59,646 bases of DNA. Source: Candidatus Poribacteria bacterium. Its GTDB lineage: Bacteria; Poribacteria; WGA-4E; WGA-3G. The stretch spans positions 1 through 59,646 of the forward strand of contig JAJEJA010000008.1 of the NCBI GenBank assembly GCA_022828145.1, read 5' to 3'. The notes under the pieces were generated by a model. The model saw nothing but the letters and a program-made list of their open reading frames with translations, was not told the DNA's origin and made no database searches. Below, piece by piece: positions 1 through 8,597 of this stretch (its first letter is position 1; every line of letters begins with the position of its first letter). A program made the translations under genes and the position numbers.

Positions 1-150
1 CTTCCGCGATTCTGACAGATTGTAAAACATTCTTCCATCCTTCCACCCATTCCCTCTTCCATTCTTCCATCCCTTTTCCCTTCCGCGTTCTCCGCGTAAT
101 CCGCGATTCTGACAGATAGTGTGCAATAACTTTACACACCCATAAAAACT
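1..150. repeat. Intergenic pyrimidine tract and right end of a MITE-like repeat
   Basis: A CTTCCATC/CTTCCACC-type pyrimidine-rich stretch is followed by a block resembling CCGCGTAATCCGCGATTC, and then by a TTTACACACCC end near position 140. The same order of blocks occurs at the right ends of the elements at 1811-2092 and 18256-18438, so this is probably another, incomplete copy. No gene is seen here. Confidence 0.6.
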
Positions 151-252
151 TTACACTCCCCATTTAATATATATAGACATCATATTCATTCTATGATATT
201 ATATCCAAACATTTGTAACCCTATTATTTAGCCATCTAAGGAGCAAGACCCC

Positions 253-1068
253 ATGGAATTCGTTCAGTTATCAGCAGAACAACGACAGGAATTTGACGAA
301 AACGGCTATTTCATCATGCGTTCAGTACTTGACGAAGATATGTTAGCACGACTAACCGAAGCAGGCGACCGTATCGTAGACGCAATGGATACCGATGCAC
401 AATACGTTCATAAACGGGACGGATTGGTACAAGAACCCGCATTCGCTGAGCTCACATCACAAACCAAAGCAATCCCGTTAGTCATCCAACTGCTCGGAAC
501 AAATATCCACATAACAAATACTGCGCTCCTCTACAAACGTCCACAACCGCGCGAGTTACCTGAGAACCGCGGATGGCATCGGGATGTCGGTCTGCATTTA
601 GACCTTGGACACAAGAACTGTCCACGTGTCGGATTGAAAGTCGCATACTGTCTATCGGACCTTGACGTGCCAAATTCCGGTGCAACGTTATTTGTCCGAA
701 AAAGCCACGTTTCTGGCGAACCGTTAGGTATTCCAGAAGGCGAAATTGACCCAATCGAATCTTATGATGAACCCCTCCTAAAGGCAGGAGACGCATACTT
801 CTTTGAAAACCGAATTTACCATACCACAGGTCAAAACTACACAGATAAAACCGCTAAAGTTGTCATTTACGGATACCATTATGCATGGATAAAACCTGAA
901 GGGTATCTATTGTATCACAACGACAGACAGCAACCCGATGAGGATGTGTTGCAAAACGTTGACGACCTCGGTAAACAATTTCTCGGCGGTGGCGGCGGTG
1001 CTGCATCACAATGGGCAGCAGAACATAACCTAAAAATAGAACAAGAACCACAAGTTGTGACAATTTAA
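253..1068 (+). CDS. Phytanoyl-CoA dioxygenase (PhyH) family protein
   Basis: A 271-aa non-haem Fe(II)/2-oxoglutarate oxygenase of the PhyH family, probably cytosolic. The iron triad is visible as H109-x-D111 (in GWHRDVG) and a distal H190 (in RIYHTTG). A basic residue about ten positions later (K199 or K202) could bind 2-oxoglutarate where an Arg is usual. The start has AAGGAG about ten bases upstream. The carboxy end has a short Gly run (about 241-250). The substrate cannot be read from the sequence; families like this hydroxylate lipids or small metabolites. It is one of three unlinked PhyH genes in the window and converges on queF. Confidence 0.85.
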   Translation: MEFVQLSAEQRQEFDENGYFIMRSVLDEDMLARLTEAGDRIVDAMDTDAQYVHKRDGLVQEPAFAELTSQTKAIPLVIQLLGTNIHITNTALLYKRPQPRELPENRGWHRDVGLHLDLGHKNCPRVGLKVAYCLSDLDVPNSGATLFVRKSHVSGEPLGIPEGEIDPIESYDEPLLKAGDAYFFENRIYHTTGQNYTDKTAKVVIYGYHYAWIKPEGYLLYHNDRQQPDEDVLQNVDDLGKQFLGGGGGAASQWAAEHNLKIEQEPQVVTI

Positions 1069-1152
1069 CCGATATTTCTCTTAAGACAGATTCTCATTTC
1101 TTCCATCCTTCCTATCTTCCACCCTTCCATACTCTTATTTCCGTTATCCATC

Positions 1153-1548
1153 TCATTCCTTCCGATAATTCGCTGTCACAACCGTCTTCATGCCACCGCG
1201 AATATTAAAATCACCAACGATTTCCACCTCTCGCGGCTGACATGCAGCAACAAAATCCTCAAGCACTTTATTCACAACGTGTTCATGAAAAATACCCACA
1301 TCTCTGAAAAATACAAAGTATTCCTTTAGTGATTTGAGTTCAACGCAATCCTGGTCAGGAATATATTTGATGCAGATCGTCGCGTAATCCGGCAAACCCG
1401 TCTTCGGACAGACAGCCGTAAATTCTAAATTCGTAATTTCAACAATGTAATCTTTATCACTATACTTATTCTCCCATGTCTCAATTTGAGGAGTCTTAAG
1501 TTCGCGGATATGTGTTTGCAATTCATCGTAAGTAGAGTTATTGTGCAT
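1153..1548 (-). CDS. queF: NADPH-dependent 7-cyano-7-deazaguanine (preQ0) reductase
   Basis: A 131-aa short (type I, YkvM-like) QueF that reduces preQ0 to preQ1 in queuosine biosynthesis. The thioimide-forming Cys47 lies in FTAVCPKTG, with Asp54 following in LPDYA. The QueF signature appears as ELKSLKEYFVFFRDVGIFHE. The ATG at 1548 was chosen because GAAGGAGGGT sits directly upstream; the reading frame extends ten codons further but lacks such a site. No other queuosine gene lies nearby. It is a stand-alone housekeeping gene between two repeat-rich spacers. Confidence 0.95.
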   Translation of the reverse strand: MHNNSTYDELQTHIRELKTPQIETWENKYSDKDYIVEITNLEFTAVCPKTGLPDYATICIKYIPDQDCVELKSLKEYFVFFRDVGIFHEHVVNKVLEDFVAACQPREVEIVGDFNIRGGMKTVVTANYRKE

Positions 1549-1594
1549 ATACCCTCCTTCAACTTCTATATGTAACAAGTTATGTTAGTCTTTC

Positions 1595-1735
1595 TCTTCC
1601 ACCCTTCCACTCTTCCAGTCTTCCCTCTTATCCTGATCAAATCCTGAAAATCCTGAAAATCCTGGTCAACCTTCCACTCTTCCATCTTCTTCCACCCTTC
1701 CATCTTCCACCCTTCCACTCTTCCATCTGATAAGT
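1595..1735. repeat. Pyrimidine-rich low-complexity tract with AATCCTG repeats
   Basis: Repeated CTTCCACTCTTCCATC-type units flank three AATCCTGA-type units (about 1636-1670). Similar AATCCTG units recur near 18795-18830 and 30042-30065, and similar pyrimidine units at 18860-18935. No coding signal is seen. Confidence 0.7.
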
Positions 1736-1810
1736 ATCACTGATATACTGGCATCCCATGCTGTAAGATTGTAGCACATTCTGTTAGATTGTGCAAACTT
1801 TAGCTAAAAA

Positions 1811-2092
1811 GGGGCCCGTAAAGTTTTTGTCACTAAACCTTCAATACCTTCACCAATAATAGACATTCTGTTAGATTGTGCATCTTTCCACAACATTAAT
1901 CATTCATTACAATTATCCGCACAACATACATATTGATCCTGCTGTAGCACATTCATCCTTGATTGTGCTTCTTTGTAGCCGATCTAAGTCATATAATGAT
2001 CCAGAAACCCCTTCCGTGTTCTCCGCGCAATCCGTGTCATCCGCGTAGTCCGCGATTCAGACAAAATAGAGTGACAAAATCTTTACACACCC
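1811..2092. mobile_element. MITE-like non-autonomous element, copy 1
   Basis: The left end GGGCCCGTAAAGTTTTTGTC and the right end GTGACAAAATCTTTACACAC form imperfect terminal inverted repeats. The interior matches the element at 18256-18438 block by block: CACTAAAC, ACCTTCACCAATAATAGACA, TTCTGTTAGATTGTGC, CATATAATGATCCAG and the CCGCG blocks. About 90 extra bases in the middle include the CTGTAGCACATTCATCC repeat (1942-1974). There is no transposase frame. It forms the left border of the accessory island. Confidence 0.7.
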
Positions 2093-2170
2093 ATGGCATA
2101 ATGTCGTCTTGACATAAAACCCTAACACTGCTAAATTGAGAAACACAAAAAACAGATCGGAGGATCCATA

Positions 2171-2338
2171 ATGAATTTCAAACAAAAATTAGGATATATG
2201 CTCATCGGATGTCTATTCACAATAGCAGGATACATCCTTGCATCACTGGGTGGTAGTATCACACACGCACAAAAAGATGAACAGGTGCTTGATAAAATCG
2301 TTTGTAGAGAGTTGGATGTTGTCAACAAGTATGGATAG
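2171..2338 (+). pseudogene. Truncated amino-terminal membrane-anchor module
   Basis: A 55-aa frame with a Shine-Dalgarno sequence (GGAGG) just upstream. It begins MNFKQKLGY, has a hydrophobic segment (about residues 9-30, GCLFTIAGYILASLGG) and continues HAQKDEQVLDKIVCREL before a stop at codon 56. The same module recurs, more decayed, at 10520-10663. The strong start and membrane anchor followed by an abrupt stop suggest that the amino-terminal part of a longer exported protein has been cut off by rearrangement. It could also be a short membrane peptide still in use. The next gene starts 4 bases after the stop. Confidence 0.55.
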
Positions 2339-2342
2339 GAAT

Positions 2343-2744
2343 ATGACATCAGAAAATAAAGACAACAAAACAATACGTGATACGCGTTGGGATCGGTGGG
2401 AAGGAAGAATTGGTTGTTGGGTGTTATTTTTCATGATTGCTATCTATATTATTCAAACCGACACGGTAAAAGAAATTTACGACCCTTGCACCTATCCTGT
2501 GGGCAAAGTCTTGAATATAACAATACCCACAGAGAAAAACACATTGATGGCAACGTATGAAACAAGGATCCTACAGATAAAAAAGCATTGCGATGAGAAC
2601 CTCCTTATTTATATTGTGGATAAGGTGTTCATTCCAAGAGATTTTATAGGCACACTCAGGGTAGAGATAACGAAAATAAGGAGTCCGTATCGCTACAGTG
2701 CGAAGATTATTCATATAAAACCAAACAAAAGGATAACAGAATAA
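2343..2744 (+). CDS. Small membrane-anchored protein of unknown function
   Basis: A 133-aa protein. The ATG at 2343 is preceded by AGGA five bases upstream; the frame runs further 5' but only through the preceding truncated module. A charged amino terminus (about 25 residues with WDRWEGR) leads into one membrane span (GCWVLFFMIAIYIIQ). A mostly beta-type soluble domain of about 80 residues follows, ending in KPNKRITE. No family was recognised. Its tight placement after the truncated module (4-nt gap) suggests cotranslation or a fused ancestor. Confidence 0.5.
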   Translation: MTSENKDNKTIRDTRWDRWEGRIGCWVLFFMIAIYIIQTDTVKEIYDPCTYPVGKVLNITIPTEKNTLMATYETRILQIKKHCDENLLIYIVDKVFIPRDFIGTLRVEITKIRSPYRYSAKIIHIKPNKRITE

Positions 2745-2819
2745 ATGGCACTATCCCTCATCCTGCGGTGCAAGACGCTCTTGCTTGGCATCTCGTCTCA
2801 AAAAACCCGTTCTTTCAAA

Positions 2820-3023
2820 CTATTCAAATATCTTCGGTTTCGGTCCGGGTAGCATCAGCAGCTTTGTCTTTTCCTGTTCTGTAGCCAACAGCTGCAGCAG
2901 CTGTGTCTCACGTTCTGCAGCTTGTTCAAGCTGCAATGTCAATAAAGACACTTGATCCCGCAACACCTCTACCACCAGCAACGATTCATCGGCAGTTGTA
3001 ACATGATTCTCATCCTGTTCCAT
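2820..3023 (-). CDS. Short coiled-coil protein, possibly a fragment
   Basis: A 67-aa acidic frame that is nearly all coiled coil (LRDQVSLLTLQLEQAAERET and onward) with a Pro-rich end (LPGPKPKIF). Such coiled coils commonly follow a helix-turn-helix domain in plasmid or phage proteins, so it may be the surviving carboxy end of one. That is inference only. The start has only a weak AAG-type ribosome site. Confidence 0.4.
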   Translation of the reverse strand: MEQDENHVTTADESLLVVEVLRDQVSLLTLQLEQAAERETQLLQLLATEQEKTKLLMLPGPKPKIFE

Positions 3024-3102
3024 TTTGTCTACTTAAGACTCACATTGTGTCTCAAGTTGCATCTTTAATGTCCCATAGAACATTCTAACTCAGACACCGC
3101 TA

Positions 3103-4698
3103 TCACCTTATACTTTGCTTCCATTTCTCTATACGTTCACCTATTGCAACTCTATATGGATTAAGTCTTTGCGCTTCTTCCAAGAATTTCAATGCTTCTG
3201 GCACATTATCAGATCTATATTCTACAAATGCTTTTGCTATAAGAAGTGAATCAACATTTTTCTTGCCGACTCTTTCCGCAGTTTGCTGTGCTAATTCAAA
3301 CTGTTCCTGGGCATTTCCTATTTCATCTGTTTCAAGATAAGCACACCCCTTTAAAAAATGAGTTAACCAAAGTTCCTTATTTTTTCTTGATTTTTTCGCA
3401 ATATCTAGAATTGTCTGAGTTTCTGGAATTTTATCAGACTTTAACATTGCTATAGCCCATGTGTGAAGTATGTAGGCGTCAACATACTCCAACTTTTTTT
3501 GCGGAATTGATTCAATAATAGAGATTGCTTGATCGTATTCTTCTTTACTGATAAGGACTCGTGCCAGTCGTTCTGCAATGAATCTTTTATCTTGATTAGC
3601 TTTTTGAGGAGACCATTGACATTTCATAGCAGCTTGTAGGTAACGTTCAGCCACCTCACGTGCTTCAGTTGCCTCAGCAGTTTCCTTTAAACCGTTCCCA
3701 CTAAGTATCCAATACTTCGCGAAAAAGAATTTGCCAATCGAATAGAGTTTGTCAACCCCTTCCTGTTCTCCGTTATAATCTGCTATTTTTTCAAGACCTT
3801 GTTGATTCTGCATAACGCCCTGGACGATATGAGACGGGCAATCAGTTTTACAACATGCTTTAATCATCTGAATTGATAGATCTATGTTTTCCGAGTCTAC
3901 ATTATTGATAGAAACTTTGTGATTGTCAGAAATATCGTTGCGAAGATTTAGGGTGAACACAGATTCATCCCAGTCTTCTATAATCTTATCGTAGTATGCT
4001 TGACTGAGCGTGTAAAGTGTTTTGATGTACTCCTTCCGATATCTTTTATACCAATACTGGTCATCGGGGTTATCAGGTCTTAACTTTTCCCATTCACTTT
4101 TTGCAAGTAACAAAGTTTGGATTCCTTTTTCTCGTATATCATTAGCTTTTTTAAATTTTTCTGTAAAACCGCCTAAATCTTCGTAGGAATTGCTCCACAG
4201 TATTTGATCCGGTAAAACACGGGTTAAAACGCGTCCTTTACGGTATAGATCATTTACACGCTTGGCATCAAGTGCAAGAGCTTTATCTATTGCAGTTAGA
4301 AATTTCTCAATTTCCTGTCTTAGATTTCCATCCCGTCTGCCTCTGTGTTGTGTAAGATCAATAATGTTCTGATAGAATATGTAAGCGACGTTTGCGGGGT
4401 GTAAAGGATTTAGTGGTTCAAGTTCAACACATCGTTCTTGAATTGATTGAGCGTATTTACGATATTCTGCCTGTGTCTTTAAAAAATCATCTATGATTAT
4501 CTCGGATTGAATGGAACCTGTTTCTGCCAACTTTGTACATGCAAACCCAATATCGCTTAAAATTTTAGGATTATTCCAAATTAACTCATTCTGAGGTAAC
4601 TCTGATATCGGCTGGAACTTTTTGTAGATTCCTATCCAATCGAATCTTTTCTTTAACTCCGTTAACTGTTGTAATAAAATTTGACTTGTTGCTGCCAT
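3103..4698 (-). CDS. TPR-rich helical protein of unknown function
   Basis: A 531-aa soluble, all-helical protein. The ATG at 4698 is preceded by AGGGAA; a TTG one codon upstream is less likely. The amino half is helical without recognised motifs (residues about 1-330). The carboxy half carries degenerate tetratricopeptide repeats from about residue 380 (YLQAAMKCQW, EEYDQAISIIESIPQ, GCAYLETDEIGNAQEQFELA, NVPEALKFLEEAQRLNP). No enzymatic domain is visible, so a scaffold or regulatory role is likely. It is divergent from the TPR gene at 5166 across a 467-nt spacer. Defence islands often carry large TPR proteins, but nothing ties this one to a known system. Confidence 0.7.
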   Translation of the reverse strand: MAATSQILLQQLTELKKRFDWIGIYKKFQPISELPQNELIWNNPKILSDIGFACTKLAETGSIQSEIIIDDFLKTQAEYRKYAQSIQERCVELEPLNPLHPANVAYIFYQNIIDLTQHRGRRDGNLRQEIEKFLTAIDKALALDAKRVNDLYRKGRVLTRVLPDQILWSNSYEDLGGFTEKFKKANDIREKGIQTLLLAKSEWEKLRPDNPDDQYWYKRYRKEYIKTLYTLSQAYYDKIIEDWDESVFTLNLRNDISDNHKVSINNVDSENIDLSIQMIKACCKTDCPSHIVQGVMQNQQGLEKIADYNGEQEGVDKLYSIGKFFFAKYWILSGNGLKETAEATEAREVAERYLQAAMKCQWSPQKANQDKRFIAERLARVLISKEEYDQAISIIESIPQKKLEYVDAYILHTWAIAMLKSDKIPETQTILDIAKKSRKNKELWLTHFLKGCAYLETDEIGNAQEQFELAQQTAERVGKKNVDSLLIAKAFVEYRSDNVPEALKFLEEAQRLNPYRVAIGERIEKWKQSIR

Positions 4699-4955
4699 CA
4701 ATATTTCCCTTTAGTTATTCGTGTTGTTCAGGCATCATGTTTGTGGAGTGAATAATATCCTATTATCCATTCACCGTTATAGACACGGTATCCTGATCCA
4801 AAATGATAGTTAATTATGTTAGCACACCTTATTCCTATTGTCAATTGAAGATTTGTAGAGGACCAGAGGTATTCAATTGTTGATGTTTGCTCCAAAAAGA
4901 GTTAATGCTTCTTTAGTTTTTACTGCAAAATATCGGAATGCATAAGCTATTTCTG

Positions 4956-4984
4956 TTGACACTTTCAACGAAATTGTCTACAAT
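4956..4984 (+). promoter_or_regulatory. Sigma70-type promoter for the TPR gene at 5166
   Basis: TTGACA (4956-4961), a 17-nt spacer, then TACAAT (4979-4984). The same TTGACA-17-TACAAT form occurs at 10200, 14601 (minus strand) and 18945. Confidence 0.7.
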
Positions 4985-5065
4985 AACCCATATTTTCATG
5001 CGTTTCACAAAACTTACCACAGCTGGTACCCGCGCTTATAACTTTGATGAGTTTTGTGTTGGGTG

Positions 5066-5100
5066 CACTTCCTCATTTAACAAGGAAGTGTCTTATAAGA
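5066..5100 (+). promoter_or_regulatory. Leader hairpin and adjacent palindrome
   Basis: CACTTCCT and AGGAAGTG form an 8-bp perfect stem (5066-5073 / 5083-5090) with a 9-nt loop. The 10-bp palindrome TCTTATAAGA follows at once. It lies downstream of the 4956 promoter and 65 nt before the start codon, so it would be in the 5' leader; an operator or RNA structure is possible. Confidence 0.45.
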
Positions 5101-5165
5101 GGCACAGGAGCGGATAGAAAAACGTGACAGACTTTATTGCTTGACGCGGAGGGGAGATGTCCACT

Positions 5166-6059
5166 ATGAGTATAATAAGACGGCTAATACTGTGGCTGAT
5201 TATTCCTTGCTGTATTATCTTTATAGGAATCTACGCCTACTATTATCATTCCACGCGAAAATCGGATAAATCAGATAAATTGGATAGTGATCTCTATTTT
5301 CATTCCGATCAGGTACTTCAAGGGAATAACAAGGTAAAACGTGGCGAATACGCTGCAGCGATTTCAGATTTTGATGCTGCTATCTTGTCTGACCCCGATG
5401 ACGCGGTTGCCTATTTCTATCGGGGAAGGACGAAATTCCTACTTAATCGTTTTTTTGCAGCGACCTCAGATTTTGACACTGCAATTCGACTTAATCCTGA
5501 ATATAGTGAAGCCTATCACCTTCGAGGAAGGACATTGGTTGAACTCAATAAATTTAGCATGGCAATTCGAGACTACACTGATGCCATTCGACTGAACCCT
5601 AAATATGTAGAAGCTTACTACGCTCGAGGGCGAGCGTATATGGATAGTGGTAAGTCTTCTATATATTTCGACCCTAAGTATAGCTACAACATAGACGAAG
5701 CGATTTCAGATTTTAGCACCGTCATAGAGTTGGATTCAGAACATGTGCCTGCTTACGTGTCGCGCGGACTGGCGCATGAAAGAAAATACTCCTATAGCGA
5801 TTCGTCGTTCTTTATACTGAATGACTATAATACCGCCATACAAATCGCACCGGATTATCCCCTTGCGTATTACTACCGATCCTTGTATAGGGAACGTTTC
5901 CGCAGTGGCACTTTAGAGGCGAAAGAAGATATGCAAACAGCACTAAAACTTGCAGAGCAAGCATGGGGTGTTGAACGTAAAGAAGAAATGGAAAAAGCAT
6001 ATAGGGATCGGATAGACAGAGAAAAAGAAATAAATGAATTGTTTAACAAATATAAATGA
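5166..6059 (+). CDS. Membrane-anchored TPR protein
   Basis: A 297-aa protein starting at the second ATG (MSIIRR): GGAGGGG at 5148-5154 is 11 nt from it but only 2 nt from the first ATG. One amino-terminal membrane span (about residues 8-26, LWLIIPCCIIFIGIYAYYY) is followed by at least four TPR units with the repeat ISDFDxAIxLxPxxxxAYxxRGRxxxxLN (about residues 45-220). It presumably presents a protein-binding surface on the outer face of the membrane. It is rightward, and the frameshifted gene starts 56 nt downstream. Confidence 0.8.
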   Translation: MSIIRRLILWLIIPCCIIFIGIYAYYYHSTRKSDKSDKLDSDLYFHSDQVLQGNNKVKRGEYAAAISDFDAAILSDPDDAVAYFYRGRTKFLLNRFFAATSDFDTAIRLNPEYSEAYHLRGRTLVELNKFSMAIRDYTDAIRLNPKYVEAYYARGRAYMDSGKSSIYFDPKYSYNIDEAISDFSTVIELDSEHVPAYVSRGLAHERKYSYSDSSFFILNDYNTAIQIAPDYPLAYYYRSLYRERFRSGTLEAKEDMQTALKLAEQAWGVERKEEMEKAYRDRIDREKEINELFNKYK

Positions 6060-6115
6060 CCCCTACATTAAATAAAGGGAAGACACCCATTGAAAATCAA
6101 ATCGAATGTGGATAG

Positions 6116-7197
6116 ATGAACACGAAATTTTCACAAAGACTCAAAGAAAGACTCGTCCAACTCAATAGCCCCAATCTCAAGTATACAACAATCATTCATT
6201 TTGCGCGTGCTTATGGACTTCCTGAACCCATAGGGGTTTTGGAAGCATTGAAATCGGATCTGTTCACTCCGTCTGAGGTGATATATGAGGGCGAAAGTGT
6301 TGTCAATCTCATCAAAACGCTGCGGGATTTAGATTGGAAAGACCGCCTCTTTTACCTTGCATATTTCCGAGATGTAAAAGCAAACGCAAAGGTGTTCACA
6401 CCGGACGATGCCCCGTGCTATATGTGCTTGAAAATGCTTACGACATCATCACAAGAGGGTCGGAGCTACCAGAGAAACCGCCACGCACGATACTTGATGA
6501 TGTCCAAGAACTTCGTGAGTTGAACCATCTGAAAACGCTTATGCAAGATGCGGGTAAAGCGGGAATAGATAAACGCCTAATAAGATTGCGTGCCGACAGA
6601 GCACATCCAAAAACAACTTTAGATGTAGAACAACAACGCACCCTATATGTATTAGAACGCAACTATCAAGACATCACAGGTAAACACTTCCCCCAGTTAG
6701 AATTCCGAGAACCTATAGTAGAGAATAATCACGAGATCAACCAAACCGCAAAAGCGATGATCAAACAAATACGGCAGGGTGAAACATACTACGGCACTCC
6801 CTGGACTGAGACACTGGATAATACCAAATTATACATACCGCAACTGATGTTCTATGGTATGGGAAGGCAGAGACACTATAGCGGTGAACTTGGCAGTTGG
6901 ATATTTGACACGTTTTGCCACGATAAGGAAAACTATAAAACCTCAGTAGCGGAGGAGCAAGTATACATAAAAGTGTGTGAACTGCTAAACTATATGCGTC
7001 CAAAAGACGCGATGGAATACCTTGAAGAATATCTTGACACATACACCCCTTCTCACTTTAAAAGTCCGCAGCATGCTGCAGCGACACTACTTAGTGGACT
7101 AATATTGGTGATGTCTTCCGATTGTGATTTTGTTTGGCTGGAAGAATTCGAGGAATTTGAGATCACCCCCGCACCCATTGAAGATTACGAATGGTGA
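6116..7197 (+). pseudogene. Unknown protein split by a single-base frameshift
   Basis: Two frames form one 360-aa protein if the reading shifts by -1 in the run CCCC at 6411-6414. The first frame gives 99 residues ending ...FTPDDA (stop at 6523 if unshifted) and the second continues PVLYVLENAYDI to 7197. The joined protein contains two related segments, LYVLENAYDIITRGSELPE and LYVLERNYQDITGKHFPQLE, which supports the join. No family was recognised; it is mostly helical and lacks membrane spans. A lost C in a C5 run (mutation or sequencing error) is the simplest cause. There is no classic slippery heptamer. It lies 148 nt upstream of the TIR-like gene on the same strand and may be part of that module. 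Confidence 0.6.
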
Positions 7198-7345
7198 ACA
7201 AGGCTTACGGTTCCTCTCTGAGATCAGACAACTTATCGCTTGTTGAAAAACGTCTATACTGCTTTTGGATTACGTGAGGTGGACATTCCGTTTTTTGACA
7301 AGTGGGGTAATTTTTCGCAAAATAACAAAAATGGAGAATACAATT

Positions 7346-7948
7346 ATGGCTGGCAGACATAATGTTTTTGTGAGTTACTATCACGAAGAGGATCAGCACT
7401 ATCGGAATCGTTTTGAAACTTTATTCTCAAAATATTATGATATTATGGAATCAAAGTCTGTAGAAATAGATGACATAAATCCGAACTTGAAAACAGAAAC
7501 GGTATATCAGAAAATCCGAAATGACTATCTGCGAAACTCCACAGTGACGGTTGTATTAGTTGGGGCTCATACGTGGCGGCGGAAGTTCGTAGATTGGGAA
7601 ATCGGATCCAGTATACGCCAGACAGAGTATAATCCCCGTTCAGGGCTCTTAGGTATTCTATTACCGACATACTCACCAGTACCTCCTATTTGGGAACGCT
7701 ATTTTACTGGAGATACATTGCCAGCATCCCAAAGCCAGCAGGGAAGTCCGTATAATCCTCACACAATTCCGCCAAGGCTTTATGATAATCTCGTTTGCAG
7801 ATACGCAACAATTCACAGCTGGAGCGAGAACCCGATCGAAGTTAAACATTGGATACATGAAGCATTCAAACGAAGAAAGAAGATTAACCCCAATAACAAA
7901 CGACTACTGTTCAAAAATAATCGATCAACTGAAAGGTGGCAACAATGA
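7346..7948 (+). CDS. TIR-like (MTH538/DUF1863, ThsB-type) protein
   Basis: A 200-aa protein with a TIR-like fold at residues about 5-120: HNVFVSYYHEEDQHYRNRF (strand A and its loop), a KSVEIDDIN stretch, DYLRNSTVTVVLVGAHTWRR, then FVDWEIGSSI and GLLGILLPTYSP. This is the arrangement of the MTH538 TIR-like family, which includes the Thoeris sensor ThsB; members make or respond to nucleotide signals derived from NAD. The ATG at 7346 has GGAG eight bases upstream. Its stop overlaps the start of the next gene (ATGA), implying coupled translation. No SIR2 or SLOG effector (ThsA) is nearby, so it is not canonical Thoeris. Confidence 0.8.
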   Translation: MAGRHNVFVSYYHEEDQHYRNRFETLFSKYYDIMESKSVEIDDINPNLKTETVYQKIRNDYLRNSTVTVVLVGAHTWRRKFVDWEIGSSIRQTEYNPRSGLLGILLPTYSPVPPIWERYFTGDTLPASQSQQGSPYNPHTIPPRLYDNLVCRYATIHSWSENPIEVKHWIHEAFKRRKKINPNNKRLLFKNNRSTERWQQ

Positions 7949-8436
7949 AATTTGAAGAGAAGTTAAACCAGTTAGGACTACGGTTACGATTCAACCTGGG
8001 CATTCTGTCAGCAGAATGGACCCCGCAACAAGGTGATAGATTGGCTGCGTGGAAAATGTATATTGAGTTATTGACACGCATTACTACACAAGCATTGCCA
8101 AACGAAGTAGGGAATGAGAAAGCCGCGTTAAAAAGTATCTATTCAATCTTTGACTCAACGCGTTCGGTGCTAAAAGAACAAGGTCCCAATTGCATAGAGT
8201 TTTCAAAAATCGCCATTGGTGTGCTAAATCAAGTAGTGCGTCCCTTCACAACCAAATGGCATAATAAAGGACTGGCAGGTGCTTTTGAGTGTGAGACTGA
8301 ATGTAAGAACTTTCGTAAAGAATATGAGGCTCGCAAGTCAATTGAAAATACTGGTGTTCCGTGTGCTCCGTATGAGTTAGGAAGTCGTAACGCCTTTGTT
8401 CATTCTTATATTTCAGGACTCACAGTACAAGAGTAA
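7945..8436 (+). CDS. Small helical partner of the TIR-like protein
   Basis: A 163-aa protein whose ATG overlaps the TIR-like stop by four bases and is preceded by AAAGGTGG. It is all helical with conserved-looking blocks AWKMYIELLTRITTQ, ALKSIYSIFDSTRSVLKEQGP and VLNQVVRPFTTKWHNKGLAG. Its tight coupling suggests that it acts with the TIR-like protein, as partner, inhibitor or effector. The last 35 residues (after FRKEYEAR) turn Cys/Gly-rich and non-helical, while the +1 frame there reads LASQLKILVFRVLRMS and stops. The carboxy end may therefore be frameshifted. The function is unknown. Confidence 0.65.
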   Translation: MKFEEKLNQLGLRLRFNLGILSAEWTPQQGDRLAAWKMYIELLTRITTQALPNEVGNEKAALKSIYSIFDSTRSVLKEQGPNCIEFSKIAIGVLNQVVRPFTTKWHNKGLAGAFECETECKNFRKEYEARKSIENTGVPCAPYELGSRNAFVHSYISGLTVQE

Positions 8437-8597
8437 GCACCACGTGGTAAGGCAGCACAGGAAAAAAAGTTTTATATAAATATGTCACTGAAGAAATTAG
8501 GGTATAGTCTAATGCAAAAAAATAAGTTATCACAGGTATTCATTGAAAAGAAGAAGGACTAAAACCACAACTACAGATTTCGAAAGTTGAAACACCG
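8437..8597. other. Short spacer before the broken RHH gene
   Basis: AT-rich spacer with no convincing promoter, terminator or gene. Together with the pseudogene that follows, it fills the gap to 8816. Confidence 0.4.

Larger units (their letters stand above)
4699..5165. other. Divergent intergenic region between two TPR genes
   Basis: The 467-nt spacer has no coding signal. It contains a consensus promoter at 4956-4984, a hairpin at 5066-5090 and an adjoining palindrome TCTTATAAGA at 5091-5100. All of these point towards the rightward gene at 5166. Confidence 0.6.

Noticed and set aside
150..177. TTTACA with TATAGA as the promoter of the first PhyH gene
   Set aside because: Both hexamers are weak, and the -35 region coincides with a repeated TTTACAC motif; not distinct enough to call.
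6405..6420. Programmed -1 ribosomal frameshifting at the CCCC run
   Set aside because: No X-XXY-YYZ slippery heptamer and no obvious downstream pseudoknot could be seen; a lost base is simpler.
7346..8436. Canonical Thoeris system
   Set aside because: There is a ThsB-like protein but no ThsA (SIR2-SLOG or membrane effector) gene nearby.
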